64,000 bases of DNA. Source: Lachancea kluyveri NRRL Y-12651 (Eukaryota > Ascomycota > Saccharomycetes > Saccharomycetales > Saccharomycetaceae). A program made the position numbers and the translations under genes. The notes under the pieces were generated by a model. It ran no database searches, was not told where the DNA came from, and saw only the letters and a program-made list of their open reading frames with translations. Where the stretch lies: contig CM000689.1 of NCBI GenBank assembly GCA_000149225.2, positions 186,001 through 250,000 of the forward strand. The letters are read 5' to 3'. This document shows, one piece after another, positions 8,464 through 17,860 of this stretch (positions are counted from its first letter, which is position 1; each line of letters opens with the position of its first letter).

Positions 8464-10458
8464 ATGCCATCTCGCACCACTTATCTGCAACTTCACGATC
8501 GAATGTCACAGGTGTGGCTGAACCGGTACACTCTACTTTTGTTGATTGCGTTGGTGAAGCTCCTGCTATTCTCACGGTCGCTCAAGACAGCGCTGGACAG
8601 CTCGGAAGCGTATGTCTTGTCGAGCTGCGACACCATCGACCGCTACTACTCGCGGTTCGTGGGATCCACGCCGCACTACATGGGCACGCTTGGAAACTAC
8701 ATGATTACAAAGGCGATGGAAGAGTCGGTTGAAAAGAGCCTCAAGACGCTGTCACTGCTAGTGTATGCGAGTGAGGAGCTGGTCAAGTTTATGATCGAGC
8801 TGTGGATCGGCACGTACGCATGTTTGATGGTGAGTGCCATTGACGGTGCCGTGGACGTGGCCACCAACACTACGGAGACACTGATTGATTTTGTGAATGG
8901 CACAGTCTCGGGCCTGGCCAACGACATCAACGGCGGGCTCGGGGACCTGTCCGACGTGGTGAACAAGGTTTTGAAGGCGGCAAGCAAGGTTGAAAACCTG
9001 TTTTCCAGCGATGACGACGATGACGACGGCGTGGAAGCCACATTCAAAAGTGTCAACCTAACCATTGCAAGCCTGCGCGACCTGCAGATTCCAAGCTCCA
9101 TCGATACCAAACTCGCCACACTGTCTGAGAAAACCCCAGACTTTTCCACGGTCAAGAACAAGACCCGCAGCCTGATATCGGTGCCGTTCGAAAAGGTGCG
9201 AGCCAAGATCGATACTGCAAGTGCTTCGCAGCTTGTGGGCAACCAGAACCTGCTCTACGTCCCGCCCTTGAGCCACGAGGGTGAGGGGCTCTGCTCTTCC
9301 AACACAGACGAGATAAGCGCGTTTTATGCGGGACTGTCAAAGGCGCTCAACACGGGCACCATTGTGTTTGCGGTGCTGCTAGCCGTTGGCGCCCTTGTGT
9401 TTTTGGTTCCTGCAGCATGGAGCGAATACAGACAGTGGAAAAGGCTTTGCATTCTACAGGAGCACTACGGCCATGCCGCCGTCGACAACAATGACAATGA
9501 CGGCAAGAATGAATGTGCATCGGGTTCCGGTACATTGCAACCACCTACCAGAGACATCATCGAAAGCTACCAGTACGCGTACCACCGCTACCCGGCCATG
9601 TTTGGCGAGTGGCTCGCATCGAAGCTGTCGAGCAATGCGGGTACGCAGAGAGATATCCAGTGGTGTGTTTCCTACGTCACGTCACCAAGAGCGCTGACGA
9701 TTCTTGGTGTCGCACTGGCCGGTATTGTCGTGTGCGTTCTGCAGTTCATCGTGCTGCGCCTGGTGAAGAACGCGCTGACCAGCGACGCCACCACAAGCCA
9801 TGTTGCGGCCATTGCCAGCGGCGTGAACTCCACACTCAACGGCGGCATGGCCAGGTGGACGGCGGGCACCAACGACTACATCAACGCAACGGAGAGTAGC
9901 ATGAATGAAGAGATCTTTGGTTGGGTGGAGACCACCACAGAGGCACTCAACAGCACAATCAGCGCACTGGTGGAGGACATCGACGCTGTGCTTGTCAAGG
10001 CGTTTAACGGCACAATCCTCTACAATCCAGCCAAAACTGTGGTGGGCTGTGTCATCGGAAACAAGCTGCAAGGCGTGGAGCGTGCTCTGACCTGGGTTCA
10101 CGACAAGGCGGAGTTCAGCCTGCCCCGGGTCAACGAGACGGCAGTGCTGAGCCTTGCAGCCTCGTCCACCAACTCCACCGACGGTCCAGACACGTCGCTG
10201 GCGGACGAGCTAGGCGCCAGGATGCGCAACGGCGCCCTCGCGGTGCTCGCGCAGTACCGACAGCTAGTCGTGACAGAGCTCGTTGTGGCCTGTGCGATTC
10301 TGGCCGTGTGGACGCTCCAAATCCCCATAGCGGTGAGCCGGTCTCTGTTTGCTAGGTTTGCCCGTACCACAGGCCATCAATGCATCTCAGCACCAGTAGC
10401 GATTGCCACTAATCCATTTGCCGACACCTGCGTGCACAACGGCGGCCCGCTCAAATAG
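8464..10458 (+). CDS. PRM1: Plasma membrane fusion protein Prm1
   Basis: A 664-residue multispanning protein (S. cerevisiae Prm1 has 661) that assists plasma-membrane merger between mating cells. The N-terminus YLQLHDRMSQVWLNRYT leads into the first hydrophobic segment (about 21-37), as in the family. Further membrane segments lie near 97-123, 298-318, 411-431 and 598-620. The extracellular loops hold many N-x-S/T sites and cysteines (Cys55, and those in GLCSSNTDE and VVGCVIGNK) of the kind that form Prm1 disulphide dimers. Two Ste12-type sites and a TATA box lie just upstream. In S. cerevisiae PRM1 is next to CAF120, as here. This is the first gene of the conserved-order block. Confidence 0.93.
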   Translation: MPSRTTYLQLHDRMSQVWLNRYTLLLLIALVKLLLFSRSLKTALDSSEAYVLSSCDTIDRYYSRFVGSTPHYMGTLGNYMITKAMEESVEKSLKTLSLLVYASEELVKFMIELWIGTYACLMVSAIDGAVDVATNTTETLIDFVNGTVSGLANDINGGLGDLSDVVNKVLKAASKVENLFSSDDDDDDGVEATFKSVNLTIASLRDLQIPSSIDTKLATLSEKTPDFSTVKNKTRSLISVPFEKVRAKIDTASASQLVGNQNLLYVPPLSHEGEGLCSSNTDEISAFYAGLSKALNTGTIVFAVLLAVGALVFLVPAAWSEYRQWKRLCILQEHYGHAAVDNNDNDGKNECASGSGTLQPPTRDIIESYQYAYHRYPAMFGEWLASKLSSNAGTQRDIQWCVSYVTSPRALTILGVALAGIVVCVLQFIVLRLVKNALTSDATTSHVAAIASGVNSTLNGGMARWTAGTNDYINATESSMNEEIFGWVETTTEALNSTISALVEDIDAVLVKAFNGTILYNPAKTVVGCVIGNKLQGVERALTWVHDKAEFSLPRVNETAVLSLAASSTNSTDGPDTSLADELGARMRNGALAVLAQYRQLVVTELVVACAILAVWTLQIPIAVSRSLFARFARTTGHQCISAPVAIATNPFADTCVHNGGPLK

Positions 10459-11311
10459 CGTGTGCGGAGCCGAATGCCATAGCAAATCACCACCGCCTGC
10501 CTGCCTGCCTGCCCTATGACGTGTTTTTGTGCTTTTACAACAGGGCCTTGCAAATAACATCGAAAAAGTCGTACTGTACGTAGCACCATAAGTATATGCA
10601 AGAAAGTAAACGTTAAAAAGAAAAAAAAAAAAAAAAAACTGGTAGGCCAATGGAACGAACCCAAATCACCAACAATTGAGAGGGAGCTTTACCATCTTTT
10701 TTTTTTTTTTTTTTTTTTTTTTTTATTTATTCGTCGTCAAACCGGAAGCAAAACGTGAAACAGATGGGAAGCACAAAAAAAAAAAAAAAAAAGAGAATTT
10801 GCCCGATGTTAAAAAATACCTGGTAGATTGTATTTTATTGTATTGTGTTATGATGTAATCGCTGCAAGTTAATTATAGGCTTTTGTTTATCTCGCGAATG
10901 ATTTTTTATCCTTTATCATTTTTTATCCTTTTTTTTTTTTTTTATTTTTTTAATTTTTTTTTTCGCTCCCTCGTTGGGAGGTAGACCTAACTCGGCTGTG
11001 TGTGCGTGCGTGCGTGCGTGCGTTTGCGTACGCTCAACAAACTGTTGACAAATCGCACCTGCAAGTTGGGAACGGTTACCCAACTCACATAAAACACACA
11101 CAAGACTAGCGTGTTCAATAGCATTCCCAATAAACTCGCTATATAGTCAGCACGCCCACCCAGTGCCCAAAACAGATTCTATTCAAGGCTCACCTTTCAC
11201 TCCTTTTAGGCCCATTCCTAACCAGCCAGCGGTAGTAGTAGCATCAGTAGCAAAAGTAATAATATCCAGAACATCCCCGTTAATACCACAAGCAGCAAAA
11301 ATCCGCAAGTG
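10459..11311. other. Intergenic region PRM1 / CAF120, rich in simple repeats
   Basis: About 850 bp without a gene. It contains a CCTG tetranucleotide run (10494-10512), several poly-A and poly-T runs (around 10620, 10698, 10775 and 10928), a (GCGT)n run (about 11003-11023) and a TATATAG about 170 bp before the CAF120 start. It serves as 3' end of PRM1 and promoter of CAF120. Confidence 0.7.
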
Positions 11312-14300
11312 ATGAAACACATATTCTCCGGCGCAAAGTCTCCCACAGAGTTGCTTGCCCCTCCAAAGACCTTCTACGGCGACTCGCAGTCCAACTCCAA
11401 GTCGAGGTCTCGGTCCTCCTCCTTCTCTAGAATCTTTTCCTCATCCGCCGAGAGCTCTCCCAAGCGGGCACTGTCCCCCTTGGTAACGTCGGCAGCCCCT
11501 ACTAGCAGCCTGTCTCCAGAGCTGGTACCGATTGTGACCCTCCTCTCCGCACAGGCCCACCGGCGCTACCACGAGGGCGTTTTCCTGATCCTCAAGGACT
11601 TGAAAAGCGACGGAAGCCCAGCCGAGCGTGTATGGAAAGAGGTGTACGGCGTCCTGATCGGCACGCAGCTGGCCGTGTGGGACGCCGGCCTGCTGGCGGC
11701 CAATGGCAATAACCCAGAGGCGTTGCTCAAGGCTACGGCCAAGCCCGCGTACGTCAACTTTACAGACTCGAACTTTAGGCCGCTGGACCCCAACGAGGCT
11801 GTAGTTGCCGAGGGCAAGAAGAAGCTAGACAACACGATGGTTGTCTCCACAACACTGAAAAACAGGTACTTTCTGCAGTTTAGCGACAGAGAGTCGTTTA
11901 TCCAGTGGCACGCCGCATTCAGGCTGAGCGCGTTCGAGTTCACAGCTCTGCAGGAGGCGTACACTGGCGCGTTTCTGTCCAGCCGTGGCGCCAAGCTGGG
12001 CGACATCCGTGTGATCCTCGCGGACTCCAAGTTCGACTACGAAGACTGGGTCAGCGTGCGGTTTGGCGCAGGGATGCCGTGGAAACGCTGCTACGCGGTC
12101 ATCTCGCAGCCCACCAAGAAGAACAGCAAGGACGGCAAGAAGAAGCGCTACGGTACGATCAGCTTCTACGAAAGCGACAAGAAGACCAAGAAGTCGAGCG
12201 CGATGGCCACCGTCAGTGGCGCCAATGCCATCTACGCCATCTACCCGTCCTCGCCAGTGCTCATCGACACCTCGACAATGATCAAGCTGCAGGGCTCCGT
12301 CGTGTTTGGCAAGAAGGACGCGCCCAAGGACACCGACATCTTCATCATGCCCGAGAAGCACTTTGCCGTGCCTGGTTACGACACCATCATCAGGTTTCTG
12401 GTCCCTGCGATGAATGCGTTCCAGCTGTACGGCAGGCCGAAAAGGCTAATTGCAAACAGGGACGACCACGAATCGTTGCTGTTTGGCCTGCCAACCTTGC
12501 CGCACGTGCACTACCTGAGGGTCGAGGACCTGATGCCGCTGACCAACTCGGCGTCCAGTACTAACTGGACGGTTGAGGATTGGAGAACCCAGGTCAAGGC
12601 CATTCTTGGAAAGAGGCTGGAGAGGGGCTACACGGGCTGCGGCTCCAGCGCTGGTCTGACCGGGGCGCTGTCCTCGCCAGCAATCGGCTCCTCGGACCTG
12701 TTTGAGTCTTCTCCAAACTCGCCTGCGTTCTTGCCTGTGTCGAGGTTTGGCAATGACTCGAAAACCGAGGCGGCTACGTTGGCCGGCTCGAGGCCTGCCG
12801 GCACCGCGAACATGCCTGTCCCGCTGGCCAGCTCCAGTAGTGTTTCTCTTGTGATAACACCAGAGATCAGTGTCCAGCAAGACTTTGAACGCGAGCACCC
12901 ACCGGTGCCTGAGCTGAAAAAGAGCATTGAGCTGAACAGCATCCCGCCCAAGCCCGTTGTCGAGGCCTCCAATGTCAGGAGCTTCAGCAGTCCCCAGAGG
13001 GGTCCTGCGTCCGCCGCCACGCCGCTCTCGTCTCCAACCAGACAGAGAAGGGTCCCCACCTCCATCGAGATTGAGGACTCCAACTACAGGAAGTTTGACG
13101 AGACCACGCCCCCACCACCGCCAGTGCAGCCATCAAGCAGCTTGTCTGTGGTCCAGCAGCCCTTGAACGCAGCCAGAAGGTCCGAGCTGTCGGTGCTTTA
13201 TGACAAGTACTCTCACTCTCCGTTTGGCCAGAATGTCTCACCAGGCCCACCACTCTCCCCCGCGGTATCTGCCGAGGGTGTTGGTGATAAGCGGGGCTCT
13301 GTCGGCGCGTACAACGAGTACACGGGCTCCCCCAAGATCAAGAAGCTGGACATTTCCAATCTGAGAGACTCCAACAGCACCGTCAGGACTGACCAGTCCC
13401 AAGGCGACGGCTATGCAAGTGGCGGGGCCCATGCGAGTGGCTCTCACGCTGCCGTGAAGCAACCGTGGGAGAGGAGCGGACAAGAGGTTGGAGAGCGCGG
13501 CTACAAACACCAAGGCGAGGACGAGGACGAGGACGAGGAAATCGAAGTCCCAACAGACGAGGTTTTGGAGGACTTTTACAGCTTGTCTCACAAGATATCG
13601 GAGATGGGCTTTGACGAGGTGAACGACGAGCGCAACGATGCGATCGCCCCGGCCAGCAGCTTAGCGGATGACTTTAACTTTGACGATTCTCGCGGCAGCG
13701 CTCCGGCAGAGCCGCAGAACGTGTTCGATCCCGATTTTATGGAGGAGAACCAGATGCTGGAGTCAGAGAGCAGATACACTGCCGAGGAAAACAAGTTTCA
13801 GTATGCAAACGACAGGCTCGCTGGCAGTGCAAATCACCTTGGTGAGCGCGAAAACACACAGCCGTTCTACAAGACGGATCAGAGCACGAGCTCATTGTAC
13901 AGTCCGTTGGATGGCGCAGGTGGCAGCAGCAACAGTCTCCCAAAAACCGGCGGCCTTGGCTACGCCCCACAGTCTATGCCTAAACAGCGCGCTGTGAACA
14001 GCAGCTCGCCCACGGTCACACAGACCGTGTACACCAGCGGGAGAATTGCTAATCCACGAAACATGTCGAGCGAACAGGTGGGCAGAGTGCCCAAGTCGCC
14101 GGGATTTGCGAATCTGAACGACCAGACTGTTCTTCCTCCATCCAGGGCTCCACAGCCACAACAATCCCACTCGGCTCAACGTCCGATACCGCAACAGCAA
14201 CACAATAGGCCGCCACCGCAACAGCAGCAGCAAATGCACTCCAGACCACACCCGCAACAGCCACAATCGCAACCGCTTTACCAGAGACCTCCTCCTCAGC

Positions 14301-14773
14301 AGCCACAATTGCAACCGCTATACCAGAGACCTCCTCCCCAGCAGCCCCACTACCAACGCCAGGTTTCTCCTCAGCAATTACCTCCCAGCCCAACGATGAG
14401 AAACGCGCCACCACAAAACATGTACGGCCGCGCGTCACCCCAGCAGGGCATGTACTATGGAGCACCTGTCCAGCAGCCCCAGATGGGGCCCGCAAGACAG
14501 GCCCACGCTTCGGTCCAGCATTACCAGCAACAACAACAACAACAACAACAGCAACAACAGCAACAACAGCAACAACAGCAACAACAGCAACGAAAACAAC
14601 AAGCTAGACCAATGAATCTCAACGGCGGAGGATACCCCCCGGCCCAGCCACAGAAGCAAAACAAACACCGCCCTCCAATGGGTGGTGGATTCTCCCAATT
14701 CATGCCGTCCACTTCAGGAAACCAAAGCCCTTATGGCAACAACCCCTACGGAACCAATCCGTACTCTGGATGA
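11312..14773 (+). CDS. CAF120: Caf120/Skg3 PH-domain protein (CCR4-NOT associated)
   Basis: 1153 residues (S. cerevisiae Caf120 has 1060). The start is the ATG at 11312; the preceding GTG is not used. The conserved N-terminal part (about 70-420) carries the family's pleckstrin-homology region: LVPIVTLLSAQAHRRYHEGVF, then STTLKNRYFLQF, QEAYTGAF.SSRGAKLGDIR and VRFGAGMPWKRCYAVIS, all very close to Caf120. The remaining two thirds is Ser/Pro-rich and disordered, with an acidic patch, then a Gln/Pro-rich tail with a poly-Gln run. Caf120 associates with the CCR4-NOT deadenylase, and its sister Skg3 localises to the bud. One gene here would stand for both post-duplication copies. Molecular function is poorly known even in S. 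cerevisiae. Confidence 0.93.
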   Translation: MKHIFSGAKSPTELLAPPKTFYGDSQSNSKSRSRSSSFSRIFSSSAESSPKRALSPLVTSAAPTSSLSPELVPIVTLLSAQAHRRYHEGVFLILKDLKSDGSPAERVWKEVYGVLIGTQLAVWDAGLLAANGNNPEALLKATAKPAYVNFTDSNFRPLDPNEAVVAEGKKKLDNTMVVSTTLKNRYFLQFSDRESFIQWHAAFRLSAFEFTALQEAYTGAFLSSRGAKLGDIRVILADSKFDYEDWVSVRFGAGMPWKRCYAVISQPTKKNSKDGKKKRYGTISFYESDKKTKKSSAMATVSGANAIYAIYPSSPVLIDTSTMIKLQGSVVFGKKDAPKDTDIFIMPEKHFAVPGYDTIIRFLVPAMNAFQLYGRPKRLIANRDDHESLLFGLPTLPHVHYLRVEDLMPLTNSASSTNWTVEDWRTQVKAILGKRLERGYTGCGSSAGLTGALSSPAIGSSDLFESSPNSPAFLPVSRFGNDSKTEAATLAGSRPAGTANMPVPLASSSSVSLVITPEISVQQDFEREHPPVPELKKSIELNSIPPKPVVEASNVRSFSSPQRGPASAATPLSSPTRQRRVPTSIEIEDSNYRKFDETTPPPPPVQPSSSLSVVQQPLNAARRSELSVLYDKYSHSPFGQNVSPGPPLSPAVSAEGVGDKRGSVGAYNEYTGSPKIKKLDISNLRDSNSTVRTDQSQGDGYASGGAHASGSHAAVKQPWERSGQEVGERGYKHQGEDEDEDEEIEVPTDEVLEDFYSLSHKISEMGFDEVNDERNDAIAPASSLADDFNFDDSRGSAPAEPQNVFDPDFMEENQMLESESRYTAEENKFQYANDRLAGSANHLGERENTQPFYKTDQSTSSLYSPLDGAGGSSNSLPKTGGLGYAPQSMPKQRAVNSSSPTVTQTVYTSGRIANPRNMSSEQVGRVPKSPGFANLNDQTVLPPSRAPQPQQSHSAQRPIPQQQHNRPPPQQQQQMHSRPHPQQPQSQPLYQRPPPQQPQLQPLYQRPPPQQPHYQRQVSPQQLPPSPTMRNAPPQNMYGRASPQQGMYYGAPVQQPQMGPARQAHASVQHYQQQQQQQQQQQQQQQQQQQQQQRKQQARPMNLNGGGYPPAQPQKQNKHRPPMGGGFSQFMPSTSGNQSPYGNNPYGTNPYSG
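14520..14592 (+). repeat. Poly-glutamine (CAA/CAG)n tract in CAF120
   Basis: An in-frame CAA/CAG run encodes about 22 consecutive Gln near the C-terminus, flanked by Gln/Pro-rich sequence. The second half is a regular CAACAG alternation, so the tract is likely length-polymorphic. Confidence 0.9.
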
Positions 14774-15280
14774 AACCCTTATGGTCTGCCCGGTAACCTT
14801 TTTCTCTTTTCCCGCGTCTTTGTTCTCCCTGTTACAATTGTTTGTGATCTTTTACCAAGTTTCTACCTTCTCTCCTCGGACATCAGCCCAACGCTGTGTA
14901 TGTATATATAACACAATACTTGTCAGTATATAGCCCCTTCTTGCTAGATGTATTATAACCCTACAACCACCATGGATATTGTACTCTTTTGCCGCGTCCA
15001 GCATGAAACATATGGCTCATCAATCACGATACCGTTGCGCCATTACGCTTTTAATTTTCTGTCCAAAATCGGCACCATCGCTGAGCACGGGCGTGTTAAA
15101 AAACAAGGTGCAAGTGAGAAGGAGAGACCCAGCAAGCGTGAGAGTGAGCGTGAGAGCGCGGGCGTGAGCGCGGGCGTGAGCCGGAAAGCGAGAAAGAAAA
15201 GAAAAAAACGGCAGACACGCTACGCTGTTGGAGTCATTTGTCCATAAACTGCTAACAGCATTGGAAACGAAACAACAGAC
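14774..15280. other. Intergenic region CAF120 / MDL1
   Basis: About 500 bp, no gene. Just upstream of MDL1 lies a GTGAGCG-rich stretch (15135-15182) with two exact 12-bp tandem copies at 15156-15179. Otherwise unremarkable 3' end and promoter sequence. Confidence 0.65.
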
Positions 15281-17419
15281 ATGCTACCGTCGATATCGCG
15301 CTACACATTGCGTGGGTTGGCCAGGGCAACCACAAGGACAGCCACAGCTACAATGGCATCCCTGCCCGTTGCAAGCCTAGGGCTAGTGGCAATGGCAAGC
15401 CCAGTTCTCTTGCAAACGAGATCGTATAGACCCCCAATACCACGTATCCAAACAAGGCCACCAGCACTTTCACACCAGCTTCTGCAAGCCAGAAGGTTGA
15501 ACACCTCTACGGAGCAGGACCAGAAGACTCTACAGACTCTGAAGACTCTGAAGTTATCACCTCACGACTCCAAAGCGTCCGGGTTCAAGGACATCAAAAG
15601 GCTCTTTCTGTTAGCCAAGCCCGAGACGAATTCTATGATACTGGCGCTCGTGTTTATCCTGATATCTGGCGCCGTGAGCATGACAATTCCCTCGGTGATT
15701 GGCAAGCTGCTAGATGCTGCCAAGGAGGGCCATCTGGCTGGCGTGAGCGCCTCTGGAGAGGGCGTTGGCAGCAGCGACAGTAGCGACAACCAAGAAGACA
15801 GCAGCGACCGCCTAATCTACGGCCTGACCTTCCCACAGTTCTACACTGCGCTGGGTACCATTTTTGTGGTGGGCGCCTTTGCCAACATGGGCCGCATCGT
15901 GCTGCTAAAGGTGACGGGCGAAAAGCTGGTGGCCAGGTTGAGAACGCGCACGATGAAGGCAGCACTGCAGCAAGATGCGACGTTTCTCGACAACAACCGG
16001 GTGGGTGACTTGATCTCACGGCTTTCTTCAGACGCAAGCATCGTGTCCAAGTCGGTGACACAAAACCTGTCAGACGGCGCCAGGGCCGTGATCCAGGGCG
16101 CGGTCGGGTTTGGGATGATGAGCTTCATCTCGTGGAAGCTAACCTGCGTGATGACGCTGATGGCGCCGCCGCTGGCCGTCATGGCCATGGTGTACGGGAA
16201 AAAGATCCGCAACCTATCGAGGCAGCTGCAGACCTCGGTGGGTGGGCTAACCAAGGTGGCGGAGGAGCAGTTGTCCGCCGCCAGAACGGTGCAGGCGTAC
16301 GGCGGTGAGAAGCAGGAGATCCGTCGCTACGCGGGCGAGGTGCGGAACGTGTTCAACATCGGGCTCAAGGAGGCACTCACGTCGGGGGTGTTCTTCGGTG
16401 TCACCGGGTTTGTGGGAAACGTCGCGCTGCTGGCACTGCTGCTGACAGGCACCTCGATGATCAGGTCCGGCGCCATCACAGTCGGGGACCTCTCGAGCTT
16501 TATGATGTACGCGGTGTACACCGGGAGCTCTTTGTTCGGGCTCTCGTCGTTCTACTCGGAGCTGATGAAGGGTGCGGGGGCCGCTGCCAGGGTGTTTGAG
16601 TTGAACGACCGCAAGCCACTGATCCACCCCACCAAGGGCGTGGACCCGGTGACGCTACAGGGAAAGACAATCGAGTTCAGAAACGTCGCGTTTGCGTACC
16701 CCACAAGGCGTGAGAACCGGATCTTTGACGGGCTGAGCCTGGACATCCAACCTGGCGAGCACGTTTGCATTGTCGGCCCGTCCGGAGGCGGCAAGTCCAC
16801 GATTGCGTCGCTGCTCCTGCGGTACTACGACGTCGACGCCGGCCGCATCGCCATCGGCGGACAGGACATCAGACGGTTCAACCTGCGCAAGTACCGCAGA
16901 CTGCTGGGGGTGGTGCAGCAGGAGCCGCTGCTGTTCAACGGCACCATCTTGGACAACATCACATACGCCGTGCCCGGCGAGTTGGCCGGCGACGACAGCC
17001 GTGTCAGCAGGGCCATCGGCCAGGCCAACTGTACCAAGTTCCTGGCCAATTTTCCTGACGGGCTCGAAACATTGGTGGGGCCCCGTGGTGCACAGATGTC
17101 TGGTGGCCAGAAGCAGCGTATCGCACTGGCCAGGGCCTTTCTGCTGGACCCCGCGGTGTTGATACTGGACGAGGCCACGAGTGCTCTGGATTCACAAAGC
17201 GAGGAGGTTGTGGCGCAGAGCCTGCGCTCCAGGAGTAGAAGAGGCAAGACCACGGTCTCTATCGCACACCGGCTAAGCACTATTCAGCACAGTTCACGCG
17301 TGATTGTGCTTGACAGACATGGGGGCGTCGGTGAAACCGGCTCGTTCCGCGAACTGATCTCTGATCCGGACTCACATTTGACACAGTTGCTGCTCAAAGA
17401 GGAGGAGCGTGTAGAGTGA
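15281..17419 (+). CDS. MDL1: Mitochondrial half-size ABC transporter Mdl1
   Basis: A 712-residue ABCB-type half transporter of the inner mitochondrial membrane (S. cerevisiae Mdl1 has 695), linked there to export of peptides made by m-AAA proteolysis. The first 75 residues are rich in Arg, Ser and Thr and free of acids, as in a mitochondrial presequence. A membrane domain with about six segments (100-430) follows. The ATP-binding domain has Walker A GPSGGGKST from Gly499, the Q-loop VVQQEPLLFNGT, signature MSGGQKQR (about 607), Walker B VLILDEATSALDS (about 626) and the His switch SIAHRLST. In S. cerevisiae MDL1 lies between SKG3 and ATG26, so position between CAF120/SKG3 and ATG26 favours MDL1 over MDL2. 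Confidence 0.93.
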   Translation: MLPSISRYTLRGLARATTRTATATMASLPVASLGLVAMASPVLLQTRSYRPPIPRIQTRPPALSHQLLQARRLNTSTEQDQKTLQTLKTLKLSPHDSKASGFKDIKRLFLLAKPETNSMILALVFILISGAVSMTIPSVIGKLLDAAKEGHLAGVSASGEGVGSSDSSDNQEDSSDRLIYGLTFPQFYTALGTIFVVGAFANMGRIVLLKVTGEKLVARLRTRTMKAALQQDATFLDNNRVGDLISRLSSDASIVSKSVTQNLSDGARAVIQGAVGFGMMSFISWKLTCVMTLMAPPLAVMAMVYGKKIRNLSRQLQTSVGGLTKVAEEQLSAARTVQAYGGEKQEIRRYAGEVRNVFNIGLKEALTSGVFFGVTGFVGNVALLALLLTGTSMIRSGAITVGDLSSFMMYAVYTGSSLFGLSSFYSELMKGAGAAARVFELNDRKPLIHPTKGVDPVTLQGKTIEFRNVAFAYPTRRENRIFDGLSLDIQPGEHVCIVGPSGGGKSTIASLLLRYYDVDAGRIAIGGQDIRRFNLRKYRRLLGVVQQEPLLFNGTILDNITYAVPGELAGDDSRVSRAIGQANCTKFLANFPDGLETLVGPRGAQMSGGQKQRIALARAFLLDPAVLILDEATSALDSQSEEVVAQSLRSRSRRGKTTVSIAHRLSTIQHSSRVIVLDRHGGVGETGSFRELISDPDSHLTQLLLKEEERVE

Positions 17420-17472
17420 GGACACATACGTGTAGAGTGATCGCTAACTCGTACACCGCGGAAGCGAAAACC

Positions 17473-17480
17473 TCACGTGA
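17473..17480. promoter_or_regulatory. Cbf1-type E-box TCACGTGA upstream of MET2
   Basis: A perfect 8-bp match to the Cbf1 site, 381 bp upstream of the MET2 ATG. Cbf1 with Met4/Met28 activates sulphur genes in S. cerevisiae, including MET2. It is 54 bp past the MDL1 stop, so MET2 is the natural target. Confidence 0.65.
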
Positions 17481-17511
17481 TTTTGGCTTTTTGTCTTGTG
17501 CGTTTTTTTTT

Positions 17512-17512
<1 letters not shown>

Positions 17513-17544
<32 letters not shown>
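17513..17544. repeat. Poly(T) run, 32 nt
   Basis: T32 (preceded by T8-G-T8) between the E-box and the palindrome in the MET2 promoter. Likely nucleosome-excluding. Confidence 0.9.
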
Positions 17545-17635
17545 CCGTTCCTCCCACTCTCTTCTCCGGCCTTCGCTTTTCACGCCACTCGTGTCTTCCA
17601 CACTATGGTAAGCACCGCGTGTGCTATTGTGAGAG

Positions 17636-17651
17636 TGCCACAATTGTGGCA
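17636..17651. promoter_or_regulatory. 16-bp palindrome with two Met31/Met32 cores
   Basis: TGCCACAATTGTGGCA reads the same on both strands and places TGTGGC, the Met31/Met32 core, on each. It is about 210 bp upstream of the MET2 ATG, downstream of the Cbf1-type site and poly-T. The combination matches the known Cbf1 plus Met31/32 layout of yeast sulphur promoters. Confidence 0.6.
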
Positions 17652-17834
17652 ATGTAGGGTGCCCATCCGCGCAGTGTGTGATTCGCTTGCGGATCCGACC
17701 AACTATGATACATACTTAAGCAAACAGAACAAAACAGCGTTTGACACAGTCCTTGGGCTTTTCCATTCTTTGTTGTGTTTCTATGCAGTTGTATATCAAT
17801 AGATTTTTTTCTTTCTATACGAGCATTTGCGCAT

Positions 17835-17854
17835 ACACACACACACACACACAC
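17835..17854 (+). repeat. (AC)10 in the MET2 leader
   Basis: A pure AC dinucleotide run ending 6 bp before the MET2 ATG, so probably in the 5' leader. Similar CA-rich runs precede TAF2 and the CLN3-like gene. Confidence 0.85.
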
Positions 17855-17860
17855 ATATAG

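Larger units (their letters stand above)
17420..17860. other. Intergenic region MDL1 / MET2 (MET2 promoter)
   Basis: 440 bp with a TCACGTGA palindrome, a 32-T run, a 16-bp palindrome with two TGTGGC cores and an (AC)10 run just before the MET2 ATG. No gene. Confidence 0.75.
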
